Source: Temnopleurus reevesii (taxonomy: Eukaryota > Echinodermata > Echinoidea > Temnopleuroida > Temnopleuridae). Taken from it: 36,067 nt of DNA. Below are positions 24,183 through 33,898 of the stretch, in pieces. Numbering within the stretch: position 1 is the stretch's first letter; each line of letters begins with the position of its first letter. The stretch spans positions 1 to 36,067 of the forward strand of contig BQKZ01005027.1 of the NCBI GenBank assembly GCA_036244855.1, written 5' to 3'. The notes under the pieces are model-generated. The model was not told the DNA's origin. It did not search any database and saw only the letters and a program-made list of their open reading frames with translations. The position numbers and the translations under genes are program-made.

Positions 24183-27100
24183 GTATGTACTTACTAATAA
24201 TAAAAAATAATAACGAGTAATATACAAAGATATGTATGCACGCAAGATTTTCATTTGTTATTACTATTTGTTTGATTAAATCATAGAGTTATTTCGTAAT
24301 GCAAATGATAATAGTCCCAGGGGCTGAAAATGATGTCCGCATTTGTATTTAGACTGAGCGCAATCCCTCTCTCTTGTCTTTATTACTTTATTACCTTTAT
24401 TATCTTTAATTCTATTTCGTTGATTTTAATTTAATTTCTATTTCCATTTCAAGTCTATTTCCTATGAATTATTTCCATGTAATTGTAATTTTAATAGTTT
24501 TAGACTGAATTAAATAAAGATACCATGCACGAGACGAGCGGATTGGATGTTGACGCGCGCAATTGTTGTTGAGATTGTTGAGCTTTGTGAGCATTACAAA
24601 AAATATATCGAATATCGGTTGGTCTTAAATCGTGCATCATATGGATATAAATAAATGAAATGAATCTTGAATCTTAAATCAAATTTTAAATAAGCAGTGT
24701 TTTTAAGAAAACTTTGTATGTCGATTTTTTTCAACTTGAGAGAACAAACATGGTGTTTCAGTAAAACTGCAAATGATAAACAGAGTTTTATGCAAGAGTA
24801 AATAAATGTTCATCAACTGATAAACAGAGTTTTATTCTGAAACTATCTCTATTATTAATGAAGCAAAAAACTAAGTTTAATTATCTCACATAAAAAGTTT
24901 TTTGAGCCTGTTATTAGAGGACTTAAAAAGATCAAAGCTTTGGCCCATAATTGTATACAATGGAATCAAGGAAATTCAGATGCATAGAAAATTTTAAATT
25001 TACAACTTTATTGTCTTCCGTACAGGTTTCCAGGGGGAATGCTCGCCTTTTATCATACCAGCCTCCTCCAGGGGAACCCCCTATTCCAGAATGGAAGAAG
25101 CCAGAGAATGAAACGATTGACTTGAAGAGGGCGAGGCTATTGTACCAAAGTCGCAAGAGGGGCATGCTGGAAAATGGAATCATTTTGAGGTGATTTTTTT
25201 CAAATAATGATAAGAGTCTTGAATTAAGTTGAATTTAATTTATGTAGTGTTCAAGACTTAAACAGAAAAATGTTTCAAGGATACCATAATTAAAGGGCAA
25301 ATAATGAGTCGCTATGTTCAGGGTAGTCGTCATGGAAACACGGGAGAAGAAAAATCTTATTGTTTTACCTGTGCTAAAACTGTGCTATTTTCATGGATGA
25401 GCAAAGACTTGTGTAGCATCGAGTAAATAAAACCGAACAATGACATGTTATTTCTTTTCCCCGAGTAGATTGTTTGTTTCCTACANAAGAGAACAAACAT
25501 GGTGTTTCAGTAAAAGTGCAAATGATAAACAGAGTTTTATGCAAGAGTAATGTTCATCAACTGATAAACAGAGTTTTATTCTGAAACTATCTCTATTATG
25601 AAGCAAAAAACTAAGTTTATCTCACATAAAAAGTTTTTTGAGCCTGTTATTAGAGGACTTAAAAAGATCAAAGCTTTGGCCCATAATTGTATACAATGGA
25701 ATCAAGGAAATTCAGATGCATAGAAAATTTTAAATTTACAACTTTATTGTCTTCCGTACAGGTTTCCAGGGGGAATGCTCGCCTTTTATCATACCAGCCT
25801 CCTCCAGGGGAACCCCCTATACCAGAATGGAAGAAGCCAGAGAATGAATCAATTGATTTGAAGAGGGCGAGGCTATTGTACCAAAGTCGCAAGAGGGGCA
25901 TGCTGGAAAATGGAATCATTTTGAGGTGATTTTTTTTCACATAATGATAAGAGTCTTGAATTAAATTGAATTGAATTTAACATTTATTTCCTTTTTCACA
26001 GACATAATCAATGCAAAATGATATGACAAATAGTAAAATCAAAGGAGGCGAGTATCCTGAAAGCATAGCTTTTTTAAAAGGAATCTTTTTAAAGAAGAGT
26101 AAAGAAAATATAGTAGTACGTAGTATCATTTGAAGAGGATAAAAACAAATTAAAGAATGAAATAAGATAATGAAAGGAAAAAAAACTGTTTTGAAGATAT
26201 AAATGGTGAGAAAGACAGTGAAAGAAAAAGAGAAAGATGAGAAGAATAAGAAAAGTTTGGCATTATCATATATTACAGCAACTGCTGACTCCTTCAAATA
26301 ATATTGTATTTTTTTTTCTTTGTTGTAGCACTTTTGCTGGTCGATATTTGGAGGGTTTCACTGATGAGCAGCTAGATCAGTTTGATAATCTGATCAACAA
26401 GCCAGGCAATGACTGGGATCTCTTCTACTGGATTGTGGGTAAGTTAGCTACAATGAGGGCGGTCTTTCACCAAGTTAGGAAAAGCTTAGTCTGGGCCAGA
26501 AAAGTCTTGCATTAATTATAGGTACATAAATAACACAAATAAGAGTGTTATGAATATTTCATCACTCATCAGAGATTTTGCATGCAAATCTTGGTCAAGT
26601 GATATGACGGATGTCAGGTACTTCTCTTCTAATAGTTTATTTTTTCTTTCAAAAAAGATTTGCGGTTGCACCATGTGGTGTGGGGTTATCTTTCAAGAAA
26701 TAGTCCTGAAAAGGACTGAGCAAAAGCTGAAAAAAGATAAAAACACGACGTTCCGAGTAGATTTAACTGACTCGTCCTCAGGTGAAGGAATCACTGGTAG
26801 GGGACCTACGAGTTTTAAAAACCTGCATTTTGGAGTTAGATTTAAGTACTCTTAACAGTACACAAATTGAATTTTTAACCGCAGATTACCTAGTATGATA
26901 CTATTCCAGATTTTTATAGATTTTGTATTTGTTGTTCAACTGTTGGAGTTCCGTTATTCGTCACTCTTTCCTCTTGTTATTTCTTTCTCTCTACCCGTTC
27001 AGTTGTTTAGCTTTTTTTCTATATATACTTGTATATTCACTATATTTCCTTGTCATTTTGCTAATGGTTAAGATTGTGCTAGCATTGTAAGCTTAAACTT

Positions 27101-28064
27101 TTGTTTTTACTTAAATTTTGTATTTTGTTATTCTTTATGACAGAGCACAAGCCTACACCTGAGGAGTATGACCATGGCGTAATGGATCTTCTAAAGACGT
27201 TTGCTAAGAACCCTGACATTTGGTGTTGATTTGATGTACTTCATCAGTACACTATACAGTATATATATATAGATACTTATTTCAACCTCAGATTACCTTT
27301 AGTGCTATTCCAGTTTCTTACAATTTCTTATCTTGTTATTCGTTACGACAGAGCATAAACCTACACCTGAGGAGTACGACCACGATGTGATGGATCTTCT
27401 GAAGACGTTTGCCAAGAACCCTGACATTTGGTGTTGATTTGATGTACTATTTCATCAGTACAATATATAATTTTTTTCAAACCTCACGTTACCTTTATTG
27501 CTATTCCAGTTTCTTACAATTTCTTATTTTGTTATTCTTTACGACAGAGCACAAGCCTACACCTGAGGAGTACGACCATGGCGTAATGGATTTTCTTAAG
27601 ACGTTTGCTAAGAACCCTTACATTTGGTGTTGATTTGATGTACTTCATCAGTACAATATACAGTCTAACCTTGTTATAACAAGGTCGTTAGGACCAGAGA
27701 AATTACCTCTTTATATTGAAACCTTGTTATATTAGGGCCAGATTACTATACAAAGAGATGGGACCAGGAAAACTACCTTTTATTTTGAGGACTCGTTATA
27801 ACAAAGGACTTGTTATAACCGTGCTCTTTATAACGAGGTTGGACTGAATATAGATTTTTTTTTCAACCTCAGATTATCCTTAATACTATTCCAGCTTTTT
27901 AACAATGTTGTATTGTGTTATTCTTTACGACAGAGCACAAGCCTACACCTGAGGAGTATGACCATGGCGTGGTGGATCTTCTGAAGACGTTTGCTAAGAA
28001 CCCTGACATGGAGTCTCGCATCAGACAGCCAGACCTGGCGGAGGTTGAACAGAGGCATACATGA
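24111..28064 (+). CDS. SDHAF2: SDHAF2-like succinate dehydrogenase assembly factor 2 (four coding exons)
   Basis: Spliced path 24111-24182, 25762-25925 (or 25026-25189), 26329-26438, 27934-28064 gives 477 nt, 158 residues, all phases matching; human SDHAF2 is 166. The Sdh5/SdhE family acts in the mitochondrial matrix and is needed to attach FAD covalently to the SDH flavoprotein subunit. The N-terminal 24 residues ([20 protein letters not shown]) are basic and lack acids, fitting a mitochondrial presequence. The family signature RGMLE is present in SRKRGMLEN, followed by the helical [20 protein letters not shown] and [20 protein letters not shown], and the C-terminal [15 protein letters not shown] matches the conserved R..PDL end. 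Confidence 0.93.
24183..25025 (+). other. SDHAF2 intron 1, left copy
   Basis: AT-rich. A TTTATTACTTTATTACCTTT-rich region lies at 24380-24510. From 24738 on the sequence repeats as 25489-25760. No other exon. Confidence 0.5.
25026..25189 (+). CDS. SDHAF2: SDHAF2 coding exon 2, first copy
   Basis: 164 nt, acceptor cgtacag, donor AG|gtgatt. Reads [54 protein letters not shown]. Holds the RGMLE flavinylation-factor motif. Four bases differ from the second copy, with one amino-acid change (NETID here, NESID there). Confidence 0.88.
25762..25925 (+). CDS. SDHAF2: SDHAF2 coding exon 2, second copy
   Basis: Same length and splice sites as 25026-25189; has serine (ESID) as in human SDHAF2 (ESIE). 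On the same contig as exons 3 and 4. Across N25486, 24738-25247 repeats as 25489-25980, so the two are probably alleles, not two exons of one mRNA. Confidence 0.88.
26329..26438 (+). CDS. SDHAF2: SDHAF2 coding exon 3
   Basis: 110 nt after a long T-tract and gttgtag; donor GTGG|gtaagt. Reads [20 protein letters not shown] then [16 protein letters not shown]. Matches the family stretch LINEPSNDWDIYYW. One base enters and one base leaves, consistent with exons 2 and 4. Confidence 0.93.
26439..27143 (+). other. SDHAF2 intron 3, nothing recognised
   Basis: AT-rich intron with long T tracts near its 3' end. The last part (CTATTCCAGATTTTTATAGA and on) may be the start of the array unit. Confidence 0.5.
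27144..27229 (+). CDS. SDHAF2: SDHAF2 alternative last exon a (short C-terminus)
   Basis: Acceptor ttatgacag, then [27 protein letters not shown] and TGA. The first 26 codons match the canonical last exon (27934), but the tail [15 protein letters not shown] is replaced by IWC. If used, it would give a protein about 16 residues shorter without the conserved PDL. No AATAAA was seen before the next copy. Confidence 0.6.
27352..27437 (+). CDS. SDHAF2: SDHAF2 alternative last exon b (short C-terminus)
   Basis: Acceptor ttacgacag; reads [27 protein letters not shown], stop. 208 bp after copy a. One replacement (Gly to Asp) relative to a. Open frame and splice site retained. Confidence 0.6.
27548..27633 (+). 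CDS. SDHAF2: SDHAF2 alternative last exon c (short C-terminus)
   Basis: Acceptor ttacgacag; reads [27 protein letters not shown], stop. 196 bp after copy b. Two replacements relative to a (Leu to Phe, Asp to Tyr), so constraint may be relaxed. Confidence 0.55.
27661..27846. mobile_element. Inverted-repeat element, family C, inside the SDHAF2 array
   Basis: Ends CAGTCTAACCTTGTTATAAC and, inverted, CAGTCCAACCTCGTTATAAA. AATATA on both sides (27655-27660, 27847-27852). The sibling array units lack it. Resembles the ISL2EU type with GTTATAA ends. Confidence 0.82.
27934..28064 (+). CDS. SDHAF2: SDHAF2 canonical last coding exon
   Basis: 131 nt including TGA at 28062-28064. Reads [42 protein letters not shown]. 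Only this copy carries the R-x-P-D-L tail typical of the family, so it is taken as the functional end. It is 386 bp after copy c, or 194 after subtracting the element at 27661-27846 and its target duplication. Confidence 0.9.
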
Positions 28065-28118
28065 TATCAACCAGCGTTTGCCTGTTATAGATCTTTACAT
28101 TCACATGGCAATTATACT

Positions 28119-28358
28119 GGGTGACTTCAAGTACAGTGTTCGGTGTTGGTGTTGGTGTTGAGAGAGCAAAACGGGTCCGTAACCCAAGCTCCAACACCGT
28201 TGTCAGTTTATAGATGCGATACAGAAACCACCGGAAATACGTCAGAATCTTGCGAGGTCTACCGCAAACACCGACAGACTTCAAGTTTGGTGTCGAGGCT
28301 GGTGTTGGTTTTGCTGCAACACCAACACCAGCGTTCAACACCGTACTTGAAGTCACCC
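28119..28358. mobile_element. MITE with ~40-bp inverted ends (GGGTGACTTCAAGTA)
   Basis: GGGTGACTTCAAGTACAGTG at the left is matched, inverted, by the right end, followed in both by GTGTTGGTGTTG. It lies about 55 bases after the SDHAF2 stop, so it would be in its 3' UTR. Confidence 0.85.
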
Positions 28359-28507
28359 AATGTGTGTTATAACTGTGTGCTTCAAATAGGCTGGTTTACT
28401 CATAGATACAAATTTTATGCGTACTTTAGACACTATGGTTGTTCTTGACAACCCGAAAGCTTGCCTGACATAGCAACAACTAATGCATCCAAATCAGATT
28501 CCAAATA

Positions 28508-28683
28508 CAGTGGACCTTATTATAAAGAGGTCGGATATAGCGAGATACCTGTTATAACAAGGTGATTTTATTGGTCCCAGCTCTTTATAGTTCTTTGTTT
28601 TGTTACCCTGATATAATGAGGAACTTGATATAACAAGGTAATTTTCATGGTCCCAAGGACCTCGTTATAAAGAGGTTTCACTG
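28508..28683. mobile_element. Inverted-repeat element, family C
   Basis: CAGTGGACCTTATTATAAAG at the left, CTCGTTATAAAGAGGTTTCACTG at the right as inverted ends; TA-rich flanks. Confidence 0.78.
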
Positions 28684-28843
28684 TATTGTAGTTCAATTGA
28701 TATCTGAAGTTTAAGAAATACCATGTAACTATGTTTTGGCAAGAATTGTGCATACATTTGAATCCATTAGTAAACTAGCCTATTGCATGTCTTTCCTAAA
28801 CCAAAATTGGCAAGAAGCAGTGACTAGAAACGTACGACAGGGT

Positions 28844-28983
28844 AATACGTGCCTTTACGGTTATTCTTTACATCCGGGTAAAAATGTAGTACGGAAGTGA
28901 TCACGTGCAGTGTAAACATTGCGCACACTCGCTCTGTACCAGATTTGCTCCCTGATTTGAACAACTGTAAAGGCACGTATTCA
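28844..28983. mobile_element. Inverted-repeat element (AATACGTGCCTTTAC ends)
   Basis: AATACGTGCCTTTAC (28844-28858) is complementary to GTAAAGGCACGTATT near 28967-28981. About 140 bp. Confidence 0.65.
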
Positions 28984-28999
28984 CGGTGAGCTTGATATT

Positions 29000-29664
29000 C
29001 AAATTTTAAAAGATATTTATAATTGTTCACTCTCATTTTCATATTCTTCCTGTGTATTGATTCATAAATGATTTCAAGTTTTGGTAATCACGAAGTACAA
29101 TTTTACCGCTATTCGATTTGGTTATGCAAAATTCAATAACCAACAGAAGTTGATTCAAGACATACAAGTATGTGAAAAAGATTAACGAGTTGTTAAAAGT
29201 TTAGGAATACCAAAATAATTATTTGTATATTTTAAGCTAGCATTCATTGTAATTACAGTTTTTTTTTTAAAGAAAGACGACCATGACCAGTAAGCAGTTA
29301 TTTAATTTTAGCTGCCTCTGTCACACTCGAACTATTATTTATGATTTCATTTAATTAAATTATTTCTTTCAATAGAATCACTTGGTTCTACTTCCTTTAT
29401 CAAAGGGGAGTGCAAGTTCAGATTTATGAAACTACCAGAAACCAAATATCTACAAGGATTAAATTCTTTTTTGACATGAAGTATCCTGGATTTATAAAAA
29501 TTTCACACCCCAAGGGACACAATGTACTGAATGTTCATATTAAAAAGTACAACTATTTAACAAAGAATCAACAATGGGTCAATATTGGTGTCCTGACAAT
29601 ATCTTGTATTCTTGCAATGTTTTTTTTAGATAACTTTCAAATATATAATTTATATGGGGGTAAT
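29000..29664 (+). other. Intergenic, no gene supported
   Basis: The 89-codon frame at 29410 resembles no known protein and lacks supporting context. Plain AT-rich DNA otherwise. Confidence 0.5.
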
Positions 29665-29792
29665 GCCCTGGTCACATAGGCCCCCGGAAGCAACACGATT
29701 CAACACAACTCTTTATTAATTCACAATTAACTGCCTCCGAACAAAGAGTCGTGTTGAATCGTGTTGATTCCAGGGCATTATGTGACCAGGGC
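29665..29792. mobile_element. Inverted-repeat element, family A copy 2
   Basis: GCCCTGGTCACAT at the left and ATGTGACCAGGGC at the right, with the same AACACGATTCAACAC inner stem as 1417-1550. Confidence 0.85.
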
Positions 29793-29885
29793 TTTAATTT
29801 TGATATGTCTTTGCACTGAGCACATAGTTACCAATTCTTGTGTCTCTCAGAACATGCTAGGTTTGTAAGATATATTGTAAATATG

Positions 29886-29891
29886 AATAAA
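29886..29891 (+). promoter_or_regulatory. Possible SDHAF2 polyadenylation signal
   Basis: First plain AATAAA noticed downstream of the SDHAF2 stop, 1.8 kb away. A variant signal nearer the stop may be used instead. Confidence 0.25.
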
Positions 29892-30364
29892 TCTTATGTA
29901 TACAAACAAACCAGCATTGCCTTTATTTTGGTGTGTATTCAGTGATTTGATGTGTGATTTTATAAAGTAATTCTCTTCCTTTTCAAAAAGCAGAGGAAAA
30001 TATTATGAGGTCCTTAGAATATTGAAATTATCAAGATGTAACCATCCTTTAGTTGACTTTTCCAAAAAAGGAGGAAAAAGTGAAAATTTGTATACAGAGT
30101 GAATTCCAGGAGTTGGTTCCCCTTTTAATAACTCGATTGTGAAATTGAGTCTGTTTGATGGTATTCAAATCAATTATGTTTGGTTATTTGTAGGACCTTG
30201 ATTAACAATTTGTATACGCATTCAAAAGTGATGCTTTACTTTCTTTTCAGTAGTGTATCAGTGGTTTTTACGATTGGCATGCAAACACTGAAGTGCTGCC
30301 AGAACAAGAAGAACCCTGACATAGCAACAGGTCTACTGATGTACTCTTAAAATGCATATATTTA

Positions 30365-30510
30365 CCAGGGCCCTGTTGCAAAAACCTTCTGACATACAAA
30401 CTTTTGACACAAATTTTCCCTGATTGAAAGGCCATGGCAGAAATGCTTTTTGGCCACAGGTTTCTGTTTTTGCTCAGATATTGTATGCCATTTATTCAAC
30501 AGGGCCCAGG
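30365..30510. mobile_element. Inverted-repeat element (GGGCCCTGTTG ends)
   Basis: AGGGCCCTGTTGCA and, at the right, TTCAACAGGGCCC. About 146 bp. No gene seen between 29900 and 31540 otherwise. Confidence 0.7.
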
Positions 30511-31543
30511 TCTTGCTTCAGTGTTGGTATGATAGTGTCATGTCCCTGGACAGTATTTCAACAAGATACTAACGATTTTCAGAACGAATGGTAACAGTTC
30601 ATGTACTGAATGATTGACAATCTTACGCATATCTCATCCAAAATGTAATCCAGTCTCTCTTAAAGTTATGCACAACAACGACTGGAGTACATGTATATTA
30701 ACAAGTGTAATACGCATAAGATTCTCAATCTTTCAGCACAAGAACTGATACCAGTCGTGCGTAAACTCATTCTTAGCATCTTTTGAAACTTGGTGAAAGA
30801 CCGCCCAGGTCCCAGGTTCATTTGCTGGTTTAAAAAAATCTTGGATACATTGGTAAAAACTTTTAAAAATCTGGTGAACAAGATTGTGATACTGTATAAT
30901 TAAATGAAAATATGTCGGAAACTATAAGAAGAATGATTTTATTTCAATCATATAAATTTATTAACATGACGTCTCATACATCAAAATAATCGTCAATGTT
31001 CAGAAATCAATGAATCATCAAAGCCCAATTTTCTTAGGAATTGCATAAGAATAAATACAATATAACTATGACTGAGAATTACACTGTACTCACACACAAA
31101 ATCCTCCTTAAAATATAATACTTGTCAGGTGATTCACCATGAATACAGTAAATTAGTGGAATAAAACGAAACATGATTATCTTCATTTAATATTGACATT
31201 ACATATACGTATCAAATATGACTACCAATATAATTACAATATAAATATTATGAAGTTAAACATTTTACGAATAGTATACATCATCAAACATACATCAATT
31301 GAACAATAGTATGAGGCAGCAAAATAAATTAACCAATATAATGTCACATTCCCCCATGCAGATCAAATTAGTTTAGCTTTCCCAATTCCTCAAAACCTTG
31401 AAAAAAATTATATAATTCAATGAACTTATAAGTGCAACTTCAGAGCTACAAGTTTGGTTTTTTTTCTCTCTTCAGTGATAAAACCATGCAGGGGCATGGA
31501 AGGAAAAGGAGCATCATCAATTACATTTACATATAAATTATTG

Positions 31544-31833
31544 TGGAGGCACAGTGGTGTAGTGGTCATGAATCTCGCCTTTCAAACAGAGGGTTGTAGG
31601 TTCGAGTCCCACCCATGGCACTTATTTCCTTCAGCAAGAAATTCATCCACATTGTGCTGCACTCAACCCAGGTGAGGTGAATGGGTACCTGGTAGGAATA
31701 TTTATTTCTTGAAACGCTAAGTACGCTGGTGGCTGCCGGACAAAATTCAGGGTAATAATGCTGCAATTGTAGGGCGCTTAGGGAACTCTCAGAGTTGATA
31801 AGCGCTATATTAGCCGCATTATTAGTATCATTG
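31544..31833 (+). mobile_element. tRNA-derived SINE, near full length
   Basis: A box TGGTGTAGTGG at about 31555 and B box GGTTCGAGTCC at about 31600, then a body (GCTGCACTCAACCCAGGTGA ...) ending GCGCTATATTAGCCGCATTA TTAG. The same family as 3950-4140. Confidence 0.85.
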
Positions 31834-32139
31834 TCATTTGCATTTCATAATCCTGAATCCACCACTGCATCAACAGATGATATCCAAGTCCAATCTAAAG
31901 GCTAACAAAGAAAAAATAGATTTGTGCGACAGTATTTTTGGCAAGAAATTTATTAGGAGGATCAGGATTTACACCATACAATGAGTCTACATTCTGGATA
32001 TCTACATCTAACTCTATTTTATAGATACAAAGAGAATCAGTCTAAAGAATAGTATTTTGTCATAAACTACAACAAATTGCATCGCCATGTGTATTAAATG
32101 GAGAAATGTCCTTTGCAACCAACATATACATCAAAGTTA

Positions 32140-32297
32140 CAGAGGAAACTTGGTATAGAGAGATCTGATATAACAAAACAACTGATATAAAGAGCTAAGA
32201 ATCTGATCCCTGCTCTTTATAACTGACTGTTTTATAGCCCTGCTATAACAAGGTATTTTGATGGGTCCAAGCACCTTGTTATACTGTGTTTCCACTG
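32140..32297. mobile_element. Inverted-repeat element, family C (left allele)
   Basis: CAGAGGAAACTTGGTATA at the left, TATACTGTGTTTCCACTG at the right; internal CTTTATAACTG and CTATAACAAGG. Confidence 0.7.
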
Positions 32298-32865
32298 TAC
32301 TATAACTACAGTTGAACTCTAATGTAAACTACGGTCTATATACTTGAAGTCCTAAACTGAATACCAACAGAATACAAAGTATATGAAGACTGAATACGGC
32401 TCTAAACCACAACAGATAAAGGATCTGTCTAAGTATAAACAAACGTTGGAAACAATAACTTTCTTGGACTGAAGGAAGCGTGTCGACACTTTCTTTAAAG
32501 TTCATAAAGATCACTTTTCTCATATGTTATAGGTTCATTCTTTATAATTTGTCGGCATTTAAAAGCCTTCTTTGGTAGCAGTAATCACTTTCAGTTTCTT
32601 CANATGATATCCAAGTCCAATCTTAAGGCCACCAAAGAAAATATAGATTTGTGCGATGGTATTTTGGCAAGATATTAATTAGAAAGATCAGAATTTACAC
32701 CACACAATGAGTCTACATTCTGGATATCTACATCTAACACTATTTCATAGATACAAAGGGAATCAGTCTAAAGAATAGTATTTTGTCGTAAAATACAACA
32801 ACTTGCATCTCCATGTGTATTAAATGGAGAAATGTCCTTTGCAACCAACATATACATCAAAGTTA

Positions 32866-33029
32866 CAGAGGAAACTTGGTATAGAGAGATCTGATATAAC
32901 AAAACAACTGATATAAAGAGCTAAGAATCTGATCGCTGCTGTTTATAACTTACAGTTTTATTCCCCTGCTATAAAAATGTATTTCGATGGGTCGGACGTC
33001 AAAGCACCTTGATATACTAATTTCCACTG
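32866..33029. mobile_element. Inverted-repeat element, family C (right allele)
   Basis: Same insertion as 32140-32297 in the second copy of the segment, somewhat more degraded at its right end. Confidence 0.7.
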
Positions 33030-33343
33030 TACTATAACTACAGTTGAACTCTAATGTAAACTACGGTCTATATACTTGAAGTCCTAAACTGAATACCAAC
33101 AGAATACGAAGTATATGAAGACTGAAATACTACTCTAGACCACAACAGATAAAGGATCCGTCCAAGTATAAACAAACGTTGGAAACAATAACTTTCTTGG
33201 ACTGAAGGAAGCGTGTCGACACTTTCTTTAAAGTTCATAAAGGTCACTTTTCTCATATGTTATAGGTTCATTCTTTATAATTTGTCGGCATTTAAAAGCC
33301 TTCTTTGGTAGCAGTAATCACTTTCAGTTTCTTCAAAAATCTT

Positions 33344-33349
33344 TATTCG
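33344..33349 (-). promoter_or_regulatory. Possible polyadenylation signal of the DHRS12-like gene
   Basis: TTTATT on the plus strand, AATAAA in gene orientation, about 440 bases after the stop codon. Confidence 0.4.
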
Positions 33350-33785
33350 TCAGGTCGGGAGATTATACTTTTTTTCAATTCCACAAACTTAATTTTTTTT
33401 TACTTCAATCTAATTCCCCGCGAAAATATTTATAGACTGACCAACCGCGAAAAATTAACACTGCATATTATTCCGCTAAACAGTAGATGGTATCAATATC
33501 TTTCTGAAGCCTCTACCAATCATACATTTTGGTCCAATCAAAAGAAACTCATTAACAATAATGATAATAAGACTAACACCAGTGTCATTTAAAAAATTGT
33601 GGTGGATCCCTGATGCTGATTGACCACGCAGCTGCCATCATACCAAGGTATGAGCTAAGGGTCATAATTGATTTGTTGGAAAATACCAATTGCATTATTT
33701 TGTACTACCAATGTTTTGTACTTACATGATTTGAAAATAGAATTTGGTAGTAATGGAATTGAATAATGAAACCAAATGACAGCTA

Positions 33786-33898
33786 TCATTTCCTGAAGTT
33801 GGCAGCCATGTCTTCTAACACAGTCATGAGCTTCTCTTCTTCTCTAGCTGACGATTTTGTCCATGCAAGGGCGACATGCTTGGATTGTGGTTTACGAT
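33786..33898 (-). CDS. DHRS12: DHRS12-like last coding exon
   Basis: 113 nt after ccttcag, reading RKPQSKHVALAWTKSSAREE, EKLMTVLEDMAANFRK and TGA. Matches the DHRS12 C-terminus DRKPVS...EEEKLIEILEQLA. A reverse-strand AATAAA at 33349-33344 could be the polyadenylation signal. Confidence 0.88.

Larger units (their letters stand above)
24738..25980. repeat. Two copies of the SDHAF2 exon 2 region across N25486
   Basis: 24738-25247 and 25489-25980 align closely with small indels. 25248-25485 is unique to the left contig and ends at the N. Confidence 0.88.
27144..28017 (+). repeat. Four-copy tandem array, ~200-bp unit, around the SDHAF2 last exon acceptor
   Basis: Each unit holds TTCAACCTCAGATTACCTT-like intron sequence, GCTATTCCAGTTTCTTACAA, a T-rich tract, the acceptor and the first about 75 coding bases. 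Unit lengths are 208, 196 and 194 (after removing the inserted element). All four acceptors are intact. Confidence 0.85.
31877..33335. repeat. Two copies of a 0.73-kb segment across N32603
   Basis: 31877-32602 and 32604-33335 match closely over their whole length, each with a family C element. The left copy stops at TTTCTTCA exactly where the right copy continues into unique DNA: contig overlap. Confidence 0.88.

Noticed and set aside
25977..26297. 106-codon minus-strand frame in SDHAF2 intron 2
   Set aside because: Hydrophobic translation of an A/T-rich intron, no family resemblance, antisense to the gene.
28021..28448. Frames over 28021-28448
   Set aside because: They are translations of the inverted ends of a MITE.
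31544..31620. Functional tRNA gene
   Set aside because: A and B boxes are present but the acceptor stem does not pair and a SINE body follows; the same head and body occur at 3950-4140.
32329..33256. Minus-strand frames MRKVIFMNFKESVD... present twice
   Set aside because: Conserved only because the segment is duplicated across N32603; the two diverge by frameshift at the 3' end and include element sequence.
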